Assembly (NCBI GenBank): GCA_009602735.1
Contig: WELA01001079.1
Location: 254,423-299,833 of the forward strand
Reading direction: 5' to 3'
Length of the DNA: 45,411 bases
From: Mesotaenium endlicherianum
Taxonomy: Eukaryota; Streptophyta; Zygnematophyceae; Zygnematales; Mesotaeniaceae
The notes beneath the pieces are model-generated. The model made no database searches. It was not told where the DNA came from and saw only the letters and a program-made list of their open reading frames with translations. Shown one piece after another: positions 23,080 through 34,334 of the stretch (the stretch's first letter is position 1; each line of letters starts with the position of its first letter). A program made the position numbers and the translations under genes.

Positions 23080-24540
23080 GGGCTGGCAGCCAGCCTCAAC
23101 AAGAGCAAGCACGGGGTTGGCAGCCAGACCTGACAGAAGCTGCCAGCCCCAACAGGAGCAGCCAGTCCCAAGCCTGGCAGCCAGCCCCCCTGAAACTAAG
23201 CAAGGGACACAACAGCAGCCAGCCCCAACTAACACCCTAAACAACAAGGGGCTAGCAGCCTGCCCCAACTAAAGTCCTAAATTAGCAAGCAAGGAGCTGG
23301 TTGCTAGCCCAACTAAACCAAGATAGGGGCTGGCAGCCAGCTCCGACAAAAGCAAGCTCGGGGCTAGCAGCCAGCCCTACAAAACCACAATAGGGGCTGG
23401 CAGTTAGCCCCGAATGAACCAAGCAAGGGGCTGGCAGCTAGCCCCAAAGAAACCAAGCAAAGGGCTGGCAGCCAGCCCCAAATAAAGTCCTAAAACAGCA
23501 AGCAAGGGGCCGGCAGCTAGCCTCGACAAACGCAAGCTCGAGCCTGGCAGCCAGCCTCGATAAAGAAAACAAGGGGCACAAGAGAGAGCGTTAAAGAGGA
23601 AGGAGGGAGGGTCAAGGCACCTGTCCACGTGTCAAGGTCGCTCACGCGTCGATAGGCATGCGCATGGATAGGCACTAGGGGGTCTACTCACTCCTCTTTG
23701 TCTTGCCCTGCTTCACACAAGACACAAAAAAGTAGACAATGTTGTAAAATGATAAAACAGACTGCTAGCCCAAATCAACAGGAAACAAATACGCAAGCTA
23801 GCCCATAAAAGCAAGCTGGGGGCTGTCAGCCCGCCCCTACTGAAATCCTAAAACACCAAACAAGGGGCTGGCAGCCCGCTCCAACTAATACCCCAAAACA
23901 CCAAGTAAGGGGCTGGTCGCCCGCCCCGAATGAAATCCTAAACACCAAGGAAGGGGTTGGGAGCACGCCACGTCTAAAACCCTGAAACACCAAGCAAGGG
24001 GCTGGCAGTCTGTCCGGACTAAAACCCTGGAACACGAAGCAAAGGGCTGGCAGCACGCCATGACTTAAATCCTAAAGCACCAAGCAAAGGGCTGGCAACC
24101 AATCCCGACAAACGCAAGAGAGGGACTGGCAGCTAGTCCCAATAAACGCAAGCTCGGAGCTGGCAGCCAGCCCCACAAAAGCAAGTAGGGGGCTGGCAGC
24201 CAGCCCCAACAAAAGCAAGCTCAGGGCTGGCAGCCAATTCCACAAAAGCAAGCAGGAGGCTGGCTGCCAGTCCCCCTCTTGCAGTCCCTTGCTTGCTTTT
24301 GTGGGGCTGGCTGCCAGCCCCGACAAACGCAAGAGAGGGACTGGCAGCCAGCCCCACTAAAACCTTAAAATAGCAATTAAGGGGCTAGCAGTTAGCCCCG
24401 CAAAAGCAAGGAGGGGGCTGGCAGCCAGCCCAAACAAAAGCAAGCTCGGATCTAACAGCCAGTCCCACAAAAGCAAGCAGGGGGCTAACAGCCAACCCCG
24501 AAAAAAGGAAGCTCGGGGCTGGCAGCCAGCCCCAACAAAA
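23080..24540. repeat. Array of about 33 hairpin units, core GGGGCTGGCAGCCAGCCCC
   Basis: The 19-bp core is an inverted repeat (GGGGCTGG, CAG, CCAGCCCC). It recurs with small changes every 32-45 bp. Linkers resemble AACAAAAGCAAGC. By eye 14 units lie before 23560 and 19 between 23820 and 24540. At about 24256-24320 two units are in the opposite orientation. It lies in the 5' leader of hAT-2, upstream of the transposase and of the copia-1 insertion. The open frames here on the minus strand (Leu-Ala-Ala-Ser-Pro repeats) are artefacts. Confidence 0.88.
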
Positions 24541-25125
24541 GCAAACAAGGGGCACAAGAGAGAGCAGGAAAGAGGAAGGAGGGAGGGTGAAGGCACCTGT
24601 CCACGTGTCGTTGCTCACGCGTCGATAGGCATGCGCGTCGATAGGCACAAGGGGGGTACACTCACTCCTCTTCGTCTTGGCCTGCTTCATACAAACAAGA
24701 GACAAAACTGTAAAAAGACGCAATAGACAGCTAGCCCTAATCGACGGGACACAAATTCGCAAGCACAAGGAGAAAAGCAACAATGAGCAGCACAACGAAT
24801 GCACAACAAGTGCACAAAAACAGCAGCCGGGTCAGAAAAGGAAGGAAGCAAGATTGAACGACAACACAGGCACAATATGTTGCAAATAGAGCCGGGGAAA
24901 ATGTGGCCAGGCAGGCTGTTGCTACAGCAGCGACAAAACAAAGAGAGATGCAAAGGCAGCAGGGGCATGAAAGCCAAATAGGTCCCTCTTGCGAAGAAAG
25001 ACAGCAGAAAAGAGGAGGGGAGAGTGGCATGTGACCTGATGCACTTGTCAATGGACGGTGGCACGTCGATAGGCGCTAGATGGGTTCAACTTTGTGCTCT
25101 TTGTCTAGGCCTGCCACTCACATGA
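23560..25125. repeat. Higher-order repeat blocks between hairpin arrays
   Basis: A block of about 160 bp follows each hairpin array. At 23565-23730 and again at 24540-24705 it reads AACAAGGGGCACAAGAGAGAG, GAAGGAGGGAGGGT, CACCTGTCCACGTGTC, CACGCGTCGATAGGCATGCG, then CACTCACTCCTCTT. A third, more diverged block lies at 25000-25125 (GGCACGTCGATAGGCGCTAG, TTTGTCTAGGCCTGC). The first two are about 975 bp apart, so array plus block is duplicated as a unit. Confidence 0.75.
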
Positions 25126-25728
25126 ACATTCACATTGTGAGCACTAGTGAGATAAGCCTAATTGAAAATCCATTACCAAAACCAACCACAATGAAACGGA
25201 ATAAAAAACATCCATAAACAAAACATGAATACATAATACAAGTAACAAGAACAAGCAAGCAAGGAAGCGAGGTCGTGAAGACGAGGTAAAGAAACTTACA
25301 CTATTGATCAGCAGATGCACAATGAAAAACAAGAGGCTACCGAGCTGTTAAGTTGGCCTCACGGTTTGGCTTGTAAAGATTTGTGGCTGCACTACTTCGA
25401 AGCAGATGCATATGTGCAAGAGAGGGAAATTGGAACCAATGTCACGGTGGCCCAAACATTGGTGAAACTTTCACTTGTTTCTTTGTGTTCCCGCCCTTGC
25501 TGATAAAACTTGTCCGCAAGTACTGTTACGTTTCATCCCGTCAATTGACAACGATTTTAAAATAATAAGTGAAACGCAGCATGCAGTGCCAGACGTGAAT
25601 GCGTCGGCGCGTCACTAGGCGGTGCGCACAAGTTGAAAATCAGACATACGCTTAGTTTGTGCGTATTGGTTCAGTACGCTTAATTAAGCGTACGAGGGTC
25701 GGCCTGTACGGCGTACGGCGTAACCCTG
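25126..25728. other. Right subterminal region of hAT-2
   Basis: No gene. The last about 100 bp hold the inverted-repeat terminus and the motifs TACGCTTAG, TACGCTTAATTAAGCGTAC and GTACGGCGTACGGCGTAACCC, which resemble the subterminal motifs of the MITE and hAT-3 and are candidate transposase binding sites. Confidence 0.6.
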
Positions 25729-25776
25729 TGACGAAGATCAAGATCCTAGTAACCAGTGTCCTGTTACATGTGCACG

Positions 25777-27659
25777 ATGGCTCCCAGCACACAAAAGAAA
25801 ACAGAAAGCGCAAGGCAGAAGAAGCCAGGAGGACAATGGAACAATGCCAGAAAAAGCTGGCGGCGACGTCCCTCACAACGAGAGAACAAGAAAGGGTTTG
25901 CAGACAACAAGAGGTGGCAAAAGAAGCACGGGGGAAGAAGGAGCAAGAAGCGGAAAACCTCGGGAAAGTTGAGAAGGAAAGAGGGAAGAAGCAACAAGAA
26001 GAAGCGGCGGCGGCAGAGGAGGAGAGAAGAAAGAAGGCTTAAGCTGACAGGCAAAAGAGCTTGGCCACTTATAGATATACTGTTGTGCGTGGCCAAACCT
26101 TTGATAGCCTGAAGGAAGCATTACTGGCAATCCAAGAGATCAACAAGCTGGAACAGACTAGACTTTTACAGAGGGAAGGAGCTGAAGCAGTGGATAAGTA
26201 CATTGAAATAGATACTGCTGTGATCCTCAACAATCATTTTGCCAAGATGGTGGGCTATAGAGCAGAGCAGGCCCGGTACCTTGCCGATGATTTGGAGAAC
26301 AAGCCAGTTCCACTATTGGGAATAGTGCGAGATTAGAGACTCATCAGGATGGTGAGCATGCAACCCGATAGCTTTAAGGATACGGCATTCTACCTCACAC
26401 TACTGCCAGCTTACAATGAGGAGGAGCTGGGAGTACTTGGCCAGGGAAGCAGGACAGCAGATGTTCTCTCCCCACTGGTTCCCTTGTAAGCTGAGAAAGG
26501 CTGCTCATGGACCCCAGTACTACCAGCAGCCCACAGACTGGAGGTGGATGACTGTCACCAACAAAAAGCAGGAGTGTGAGCCCAACCAGACGACTTCCAC
26601 TATGGCCTAGAAGGCTACCTCATCCTACCACCTCACATTGCCCCTTGGGACCCCAGACAAAATGGCCGCCTGAGTAACATGAATGCGAAGACCAAAAATC
26701 ACAGGAGGAGGGGGAGGAAGTACTTCTCTAAGGAGAAGCATGCCTTTGTCAAATGGGCGAAGAATGCAGGCCGGATAGATATTAGTAGGCTGAAGGCCAA
26801 GCAACCTCAGCTTGCCCTAAGAAAGGGAGACCAGTAGATTTCTTCGTGTCTACCAGGGAGCAGGATCCATTAGTGGACAAGACTTCTAGTCTCTCTGAGG
26901 TGCAAGATGAAGAGGATGTGGAAGAAGAACAAGGCAAAGGAGACGCATCAGGAGGTGGTACTTAGGAGACCCGGGGGCAGGGAGGAGCAGGGCCTCCTAA
27001 GGAGCCAGCTTCAGGTTTATGGAATGTGACCCCGGTCATGGAGGAAATAGAACCCCGCACACGCTCCCCAGCCCACCTGCCCAAGCGGGGAAAGAAGCTG
27101 ATCTGACTGTACTTGGCAGCAGACAAAGGCAGAGATCCCCAGAGTAGAGGGGTGCAAGAAGAGGGACACGCGGGGTGGCCAGAGGTATGCCGGCCTCCTC
27201 CATCGCTGAGGGATATGTACCTCTTGCCAATGTATATTAACATCCTATTGGAATGCCTGTCTATGTGGGGATCAACACCCAGGTGGATGAAGAGCAAGCT
27301 ACAATCCTTCGTTCTCCCCGAGGTCCGACTTTATATCAAACAGGGTTCTTTAGAAGCTGAAAGACCTCAAGGAATGTCCAGATTTAGGTTCAGATCTCAG
27401 TCTTCTCATCCTAAAGCCCCAAGAACAACCCCCTAGACAACAAAACATCCTCCACTTAAGGCTTGCTTGAGGTCTCTCTGTTTGCACCCCACGACGGCAG
27501 TGGACTAAGGGTGGAGGTGACAGCCACTGTCACTAGTAATCCCCACAGCTCGGCAACAGTGTGGAAGCAAGAGGCAAGCGGTGGGGGGGGTTAGTCCTGT
27601 TTAGTTCTTGACCAGATACTTCTTTAGTATAATGTTGTCAAGGCGACAACTTAAGTTGG
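25777..27659 (+). pseudogene. gypsy-1 extra ORF downstream of integrase, broken
   Basis: ATG at 25777 (MAPSTQK) begins a protein collinear with the intact 592-codon ORF of gypsy-2. It has a charged Glu/Lys/Arg coiled-coil region, then ATYRYTVVRGQTFDSLKEALL, AKMVGYRAEQARYLADDLEN, DSFKDTAFYLTLLPAYNE, YLAREAGQQMFSPHWFPCKL and KHAFVKWAKNAGRIDISRLK. Breaks include a frameshift just after the start codon, TAA at 26040, TAG after GIVRD near 26334, and more later. The end NVVKATT lies in the hairpin before the 3' LTR. About 150 bp near 27430-27640 have no counterpart in gypsy-2. Function is unknown, as discussed for the intact copy. Confidence 0.85.
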
Positions 27660-27665
27660 AGGGAC
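27637..27665 (+). promoter_or_regulatory. gypsy-1 hairpin and polypurine tract at the 3' LTR
   Basis: GTTGTC, AAGG, CGACAAC forms a stem-loop at the end of the extra ORF. It is followed at once by the purine tract AAGTTGGAGGGAC and the LTR start TGTAATG. The same layout occurs in gypsy-2. Confidence 0.7.
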
Positions 27666-28385
27666 TGTAATGAATCAGTATATTGAACGATATAATATTC
27701 ATTAAAAAACAACACTCAATTAAGTTCAGCTTGCTGAACTTTAGTTATTATTTAGTTTGCTGGACTTCATGAAAATATCAGTTTAATGACTCAGCCAGAA
27801 GCAGCAAGCTGAAGTCAACTTCGGTCAGCTTGCTGACACATTCTTTGAGAGCATGCTGACTTCCGTACTCGGTAGCAGCAAATTGCTCAGATATGCATCA
27901 AAGTGTGGTATGCTACATGAATGGCTAGATGACATCCTTAGGATGGACGGGGATTCGGGATGATGGGAGATGGCAGTGGATTTGGTTAATCGAGGTCCTG
28001 CCAGCGTGGTTAACTTCCGGGTAGGCGGTGCCATTGCACTTGCTGTTGAACAGTAAACTCATTCCATGTACATATGCTAGGTATTGGCTCTCCAGTTCGG
28101 CATTTGGAAACGAGGCCAACTCTCTTGTACAGCTTGTTGAGAGATATCTGAATCCAAGGCGAGAAACCATTGATACGCATTATCTTCTAGCCTCGCTTAT
28201 GTATGAGTTTACTGATTGCATTATTGATGCTAGTATACTTGCATTTAAATTTTGAGTATTATCCACTACTAGTGTGTTGTCTTTTGTTGTTTAATCAATA
28301 TACAATAAAAATCATAAAGATTACTTGCTGATATAAAGATCTTCATTATTTGTTAATCGCCTATCTGGTAAGTCAATTCATTTCA
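27666..28385 (+). repeat. gypsy-1 3' LTR
   Basis: TGTAATGAATCAGTATATTG ... AATTCATTTCA, 720 bp, followed by CAATG, the right TSD copy. Confidence 0.92.
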
Positions 28386-28390
28386 CAATG

Positions 28391-28814
28391 TCAATGAGTG
28401 CATCTATTTAGAAGAAAGCATTCGTAAAGCTAACTTAATTTAGCACTCTGCTTGAGCCGTATATGATCACGAATGTTTCAGACGCAAACTACTGCTCGCA
28501 CATTTGCCAACAAATCATTTTAACCTAAAAATTATCAAGAAATAATCTCAACGCAGACTCACACGTTTTGGACACCGGTCTAGACGTTCCCATCAGCCCA
28601 AGTACCACGCAAGGCTAATGACACCTCAAACTATTCACGCGAAATAAATTAAAGCTCTAACTTGCAATACTTGCCTCAATACTAACCAAAAAATCACAAC
28701 GAAGGTATCTACAAGTTCACAAGAACATTCTTTGTTCATTTGTTTACTCAAATTAACAATCACATCTACTTAACAAAGATAATGTCCGACCAAAGAAGTC
28801 CTACATTTCTAACA
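28391..28814 (-). repeat. copia-2 3' LTR, main piece
   Basis: Ends (plus strand) TACATTTCTAACA, i.e. starts TGTTAGAAATGTA on the minus strand. It is adjacent to the purine tract GTTTCAGAGGGAA at 28815-28827. Positions 28705-28814 match the partial LTR at 45233-45343. Confidence 0.75.
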
Positions 28815-28833
28815 TTCCCTCTGAAACATAAAG

Positions 28834-30228
28834 TTAGGAATCTTGACATGGTAATATTACAAGTCCAAACTTCCTAGCACACCAAACAAATTTTGCCTTG
28901 TAGAGAGCCTTCGTCAATGAATCAGCCACCTGTAAGTCTGTTTGCACTTGTCCCATAGTCACCACTTTGGCTGCCACCATCTCCTTGCACTTGTGGTACT
29001 GGATATCCATGTGTTTACTCCTGCTATGTGCCACTAGGTCGTTGCTCAATGCGATGGCCACTGAGCTATGTGATAAGATCACTGGAGGTAGCTGCTGCTT
29101 GAAACCAAGTCCACTAAGCAATTCTCTTATCCATATTGCCTCACGCACTGTATAAGCTGCAGCCATATACTCAGCCTCTCCTGATGATAATGCTATCGAA
29201 GGCTGTCTCTTACTCTTCCAAGTCACCATACCACGTCCCACTGTGAAGACATACCCTGTAGTGGACCTCCAAGTGTCCCTGTCACTAGCCCAATCTCCAT
29301 CACAATACCCCCCAAAGAGCGCCACATTGTCCTCTTCTAAGCAGAGCCAAGTGTTGGCAATTCCTTGCAAATACCTCAATACACGCTTAACAACCTCCCA
29401 GTGTCTTGGTCCCGGTCTCTCCATGAATTAACTCACAACTCCAAGTGCATAAGCCACATCAGGACCTGTGCACACCATTAGATACATATTACTTCCCACT
29501 ACTTGCCTCTATAGAATCTCAGCCACCATATCATGGTCCTCTGCAAAGGTGGCACACATGTCATGGGGTGGGAACAAGCTTGCTGTCCTTCTTTCCAAAA
29601 CGTCTCAACACCTCTCTGCAAGAAGTAGGTTGTCCTAGGGAGATGGTACGTGCTACTTTGTTCCTTCAAATTTGTATGCCCAGGATGTACTGTGCTTCCC
29701 TTAAGTCCTTTATCTCAAACCTCCGTGATAGCGCATTTTTCACCTCTTGTACCTCACTCATTTGTGGCCCGACATCGAGGAGATCATCTACATACATTAC
29801 AACAATGACCTTGTTCTCTCCCTCACCCTTGAAGTGTAGGCTGGTATCAGCATCTGACATGATGAAGGCCTACTCCTTAAGAAAAGTACCCAATGTTCTA
29901 TTTCACATCGGAGGTGATCGCTTTAGCTCATAAATAGCCTTCTTCAACCTGCACACTCTTGTGGGATACTTCTCGTTCACAAAATCCTCAGGCTGCTTCA
30001 TGTATACCTCCTCATCTAAGTTCACATACAGAAAAGTCGTGTTCACATCCATCTGATGCACCTCCCAATCGCAAATAATTGCAACTTGTAACACTATTTT
30101 GAAAGAAGTCAGCTTAGCCACAGGTGCAAACGTGACTGTGTAATCCATACCTTCCTTTTGTAACAGCCTCCGAGCCACAAACCGTGCCTTGTGCCTCTCT
30201 ACCACTCCTTTACCATTTGTCTTGACTG
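28834..30228 (-). pseudogene. copia-2 reverse transcriptase and RNase H, broken
   Basis: Minus strand, reading down from 30228: KTNGKGVVERHKARFVARR, YTVTFAPVAKL, MDVNTTFLYVNLDEEVYM, then a stop near 29902. The catalytic VVMYVDDLLDVG is at about 29800. LGQP and several stops follow to 29430. RNase H is at 29424-28834: GGYCDGDWASD, ALSSGEAEYMAAA, HSRSKHMDIQYHKCKEM. The Asp expected in ILSDxxSAIAL reads His (ILSHSSVAIAL). The frame is interrupted by hAT-3 at 30229 and resumes at 37668. Four or more stops. Confidence 0.92.
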
Positions 30229-30249
30229 CAAGATTACGCAATAAGCGTT

Positions 30250-32930
30250 TCAGCCGTTGGTGATACGTTCATTTTAACGTATCAAGTCGATACGTACGTA
30301 TTAAGCATACGTATTTTGTTTTCGTACATGAGCGCCGCTCAGAACAAATCGGACGTCCGTATTCAGCGGCACCTAACGTTGCAGTCACTCGTTCAAAGTA
30401 AATTGTTTGTCCAGCGAGATTGATCGACAAAAGACCAAAAAGAGACATGATGTTTTTGCCAACCGGGAAGCACAAAAGGAAGTGGCAGCTATATTTGTAG
30501 GCCTCTTGACTACCCTTGGTCTTCCGCTGTTAGGTGCAATTTGGCATCATAGGGTTTCTTTGCAAGCTGTGGTGTGGTGGAGAATAGGACGTATTTGTAG
30601 TAATTTACTGTTTTTTTGTCTTCAACTGCTGGTTCCCAAATTCAAAGGTACATCCCTCTGCCTTATTCTCGACATTGGTTACAGAGTAAGGCTGGATGCG
30701 TGCATAATGACCCAAATACTTAGTTTCCAATTACTTAGTTCTAGGTTTTAATATTGCTTGCTGGTTTATTGGTGTGTTTCAAGTCCCGTAAGGTCTCTAG
30801 CAGCATGTCATAGTCCAGTCCAAACCCCAGCATCCATCCTTCTTGAGATGAGCAGATTGCCTTCTTCCCAGCTTACTTCTCCTTGTGTCCTTGATTAGCT
30901 GTCATCAGCACGGAGCGTGCATATATGCGTGCTCCCGCTAGTCTCTGGGTGTTGTGTCAATGCGGGTGGGTGTGGGTGTGGATGCGACTTCCCTCCATAG
31001 TTCTTGTTGTGTGTGAGGATCTGTGGAGTATGGACGGTCTGTGAGCAGTGGTCTTTTTACCAGCTGTCAGCTGGTCATGTGTGTGTGTAGGGGGGAGGCT
31101 GTGACAGGCTGCATGGTTGAGCAATTGCATGACTACTCCTCCTCTGCTTCATTGGTGCACACATAGCAACGGCTGTGAAGGGCTGTGCAGGCTTTTGGCT
31201 TTTGGCAACTTCTCCTCTGGATATTTTGTGCAAGGATCTCTGGAGGTGATCAGGGGGCACTGGCAATATCGGCCCTTCTTTTGGCTGGGGTGCGAGGGGG
31301 ATTGTCAGGAGCTGTATGCGTTTGGAAAATTTGCAGTTGCACCCCCTTCAGATTGGTGTTGCACAGCTATGGAGGGTTGTATCGGAAATGAGGGGGGGCC
31401 AAATGGGGCCAGTGCATAGGGTGCGGCTTGCCCCTCTTGGCCGGAAGTCGGCTGGGGCTCACAACAGCAGCAATTGCCCACCATTTGTTGTGTGGGTGTG
31501 GGGGTGGAAGCGGGCTATCCATGAATATGCATAGAGGCTGCAACACAGCCCGCTCCCTACTTGTTTGTTGTGAGTGCGGGCGGTTGTGCTTGGCTGTGGA
31601 GGGCAGACCAACAACAACAGCCGGCAAGGGTGTCAAGAATAGGTTGCTGGAGAAGCGTAGGGGGGGAGGGAGGTGGAGAGCTGTGTAGGGGCAGGCGGAG
31701 GTTAGCAGGTTAGCGGTATGGAAAAATGGTAAACTTGGGTAGAATGGGGAAGAATGGGGAACTTGGGTTAGCAACACTAGGCTTGCTGGGTCTGAGATGA
31801 CTTGCCAGCTTAATTTGGCGGATGAGATGGCTGCTGGATGACTGTACGTGAGGAGGAGGGGAGGACAATTGAGGAGGGAACGTCATTTGTGTGGGTGTCA
31901 GGTTGGCGGGAGGGAGTCCCTTGAAGCTGGGAGGGAGTTGGTGTGGAAGTGGTCGTAGCGTGGTAGGACTAGCATCGCCATGGGGTGGCCCCGCGAGCTG
32001 GCTTGGCCTGCACATGGGCCTGGCCTGACTAGACCGCAATTGCTTCTTGGGGTGGGGGGGTGCTCTGCGCTGTGCCTGCCTATTTGTCTGCAGGCTGCAG
32101 AGAGTTGGCAGAGTGCGCCCTGAGGGGTGCCAAGACTCTACAGCAAGTTCCACACAGGCAATAAGCCCCCTCCCCCCCTCCTCCCCCCCGGTCCCTTTCC
32201 CCTGCCCTGGGGTGCCTCTAGTTGGTCTTGCACTCAGCCATGGGTGTACGCGCATGGCATTCATACGTGTACTACGCTTAGGCAGTGCGTTCATGCAAGC
32301 AAGCCTGCCTCTTGCAGCTCCCTCTTCCCGCCAGAAATTCTCTTGCAGGCTCGAGCCTCAGAGCCCTTCCCTCAAAAAATGTGGTGAGCGATGGGGCATG
32401 GTAGTCCTGATCTGCTGTGCGCGGGGGGCTGCTTTATGGGGGCTGCCCAGCAACCCTCTACTGAGTGTGCATCTTCAGCAGCTGCGTGTGCGGGCGTGCG
32501 GGGACAGGAGGTGGGGAGAGGGGGGGAGCGGGCGTGTGAAGTGCTTACGAGCGAGAGATTTAGAGACCTAGAGAGCTAGGGAGGGCCAGCCAAAGAGGGC
32601 GGGGCAAGGGAGGTGGACAGGGAGCAACAGCGAGGGAGTGAGAGGGTGGTGGGAAGGAGGTTGGCTGACTGCTCCAAGCCCAGGTGGCAGGTTGTCATGT
32701 TTCTTGTGTCTGATCTGTTGGCGAGCTGATGCCAGACGCGAGGAGTTTAGAGAGTGCCAGCTGGCGGCCCGTAGTAAGGCCTCATGGCCGAGTCGATGCG
32801 CGCACAAGAGCCGGCGGCTCAGCCTTACACCTGACAACCTCATACAGCTGATGGCCACTTGCCAGCTTGCCTACTAGCAGACAACTTGGAGAGATGAATA
32901 GCACAGGGAGGGAGGGAGGGATGAAGGGGG
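30250..32930. other. hAT-3 leader, G-rich, no recognised gene
   Basis: The first about 100 bp hold subterminal motifs (AACGTATCAAG, TACGTATTAAGCATACG). From about 30900 the plus strand is strongly G-rich and skewed (runs such as GGGTGTGGGTGTGG, GGGGGAGGGAGG). A 114-codon frame at 30407-30751 and others here show no family motif. The region may be a promoter and 5' leader or introns of the transposase gene. Confidence 0.5.
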
Positions 32931-33705
32931 NNNNNNNNNNNNNNNNNNNNNNNNNNNNNNNNNNNNNNNNNNNNNNNNNNNNNNNNNNNNNNNNNNNNNN
33001 NNNNNNNNNNNNNNNNNNNNNNNNNNNNNNNNNNNNNNNNNNNNNNNNNNNNNNNNNNNNNNNNNNNNNNNNNNNNNNNNNNNNNNNNNNNNNNNNNNNN
33101 NNNNNNNNNNNNNNNNNNNNNNNNNNNNNNNNNNNNNNNNNNNNNNNNNNNNNNNNNNNNNNNNNNNNNNNNNNNNNNNNNNNNNNNNNNNNNNNNNNNN
33201 NNNNNNNNNNNNNNNNNNNNNNNNNNNNNNNNNNNNNNNNNNNNNNNNNNNNNNNNNNNNNNNNNNNNNNNNNNNNNNNNNNNNNNNNNNNNNNNNNNNN
33301 NNNNNNNNNNNNNNNNNNNNNNNNNNNNNNNNNNNNNNNNNNNNNNNNNNNNNNNNNNNNNNNNNNNNNNNNNNNNNNNNNNNNNNNNNNNNNNNNNNNN
33401 NNNNNNNNNNNNNNNNNNNNNNNNNNNNNNNNNNNNNNNNNNNNNNNNNNNNNNNNNNNNNNNNNNNNNNNNNNNNNNNNNNNNNNNNNNNNNNNNNNNN
33501 NNNNNNNNNNNNNNNNNNNNNNNNNNNNNNNNNNNNNNNNNNNNNNNNNNNNNNNNNNNNNNNNNNNNNNNNNNNNNNNNNNNNNNNNNNNNNNNNNNNN
33601 NNNNNNNNNNNNNNNNNNNNNNNNNNNNNNNNNNNNNNNNNNNNNNNNNNNNNNNNNNNNNNNNNNNNNNNNNNNNNNNNNNNNNNNNNNNNNNNNNNNN
33701 NNNNN
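32931..33705. other. Assembly gap, 775 N
   Basis: A run of N bounded by G-runs on both sides (AAGGGGG before, ten G after). Open frames reported across it are spurious. The gap probably hides further tandem units of the array that follows. Confidence 0.99.
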
Positions 33706-34265
33706 GGGGGGGGGGCGGTGCAGGCTCAGAAGCAGGCTGCCCCGCACAAATTTGCGTGCATTCACCCGGCAAGCTCTCGCATTTTCAAGTGAGCGCGAGG
33801 ACTTGCATGCCATGCCTGGCGTGTGTCTTTGCGCGTTCATTTGCTGCCGGGCCCTGCCTGAATTGTCGTCTAAGGCAAATAAGGGGGGCTTGGGAGGGGG
33901 GGCAGGGGGGGGGTGCAGACTCAGAAGAAGGCTGCCCCGCACGAATGTGCGTGCGTCGATCCTGCGACCTCTCGCGCTTACTGGTGAGCGCAAGGACTGG
34001 CACGCCCTGCCTGGCCTGTGTTTTTGCGTGCTTCTTCGCATCCGCTCATTGCCTGAATTGTTGATTAATGCAAAGAAGGCATTTGGGGGTTTGGGGGGGG
34101 GGTGTGGGGGGTGTTTGGCTGCAGGTCCAAAAGATCATCACGCGCAATTCTGCGTGCATCAGCTTTGCGAGCTCGCGCAGCTGAGTGGTGTGCCTCGTCT
34201 GTGAACTTTTGCGCTTTTTGCACGCCTGCCCTGCATGATTTGTGGATAAATGGAATAAAGGGGTG
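33706..34265. repeat. Three G-run-led tandem units of about 160-200 bp
   Basis: Each unit starts with a long G-run. It continues TGCAGGCTCAGAAG, CAGGCTGCCCCGCAC, TGCGTGCATC, GCGAGCTCTCGC and TTTTGCG, and ends CCTGAATTGT...TAAAT/CAAATAAGGGG. Starts lie near 33706, 33900 and 34095. The third unit is shorter and more diverged. Confidence 0.8.
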
Positions 34266-34334
34266 GTGGCGGGGTCATCTTGCCTTCTCCTTATTCTAAC
34301 GCCGTTTCACTTGTCTATGCAGATTCTTCTCAAC

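Larger units (their letters stand above)
14063..25728 (-). mobile_element. hAT-2 DNA transposon (contains copia-1)
   Basis: Left end AAGGGTTACGCCGTACGC and right end GTACGGCGTAACCCTG are inverted repeats. They are flanked by TGACAAAG (14055-14062) and TGACGAAG (25729-25736), an 8-bp TSD with one mismatch. The uninterrupted gypsy-2 has TGACAAAG at the same place, which proves the insertion point inside gypsy-1. Without copia-1 the element is about 6.4 kb. Contents from left to right are a 4-unit tandem repeat, the transposase on the minus strand, copia-1, and a hairpin array in the 5' leader. Confidence 0.93.
7933..28385 (+). mobile_element. gypsy-1, Ty3/gypsy chromovirus with nested hAT-2, MITE and solo LTR
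   Basis: Bounded by LTRs at 7933-8634 and 27666-28385. The two LTRs are collinear throughout and roughly 85% identical by eye. Flanks CTATG and CAATG differ at one base, as an aged 5-bp TSD would. The order is LTR, primer-binding site, gag, protease, RT-RNase H, integrase-chromodomain, extra ORF, polypurine tract, LTR. Without its insertions (hAT-2, a 323-bp MITE, a 732-bp solo LTR) it is about 7.7 kb. Many frameshifts and stops make every ORF non-functional. Confidence 0.9.

Noticed and set aside
23080..24540. CRISPR-like array (regular repeats with spacers)
   Set aside because: The host is eukaryotic, spacers are themselves repetitive and vary in length, and no cas genes are present. It is a hairpin minisatellite.
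30407..30751. 114-codon frame with hydrophobic segment in hAT-3 leader
   Set aside because: No family motif, no splice or promoter support, and it lies in a transposon leader. Not enough to call a gene.
32782..34204. Open frames of 300-445 codons on both strands across the N run
   Set aside because: They are open only because N codons are not stops. The flanking parts are G/C-rich tandem repeat with no protein motif.
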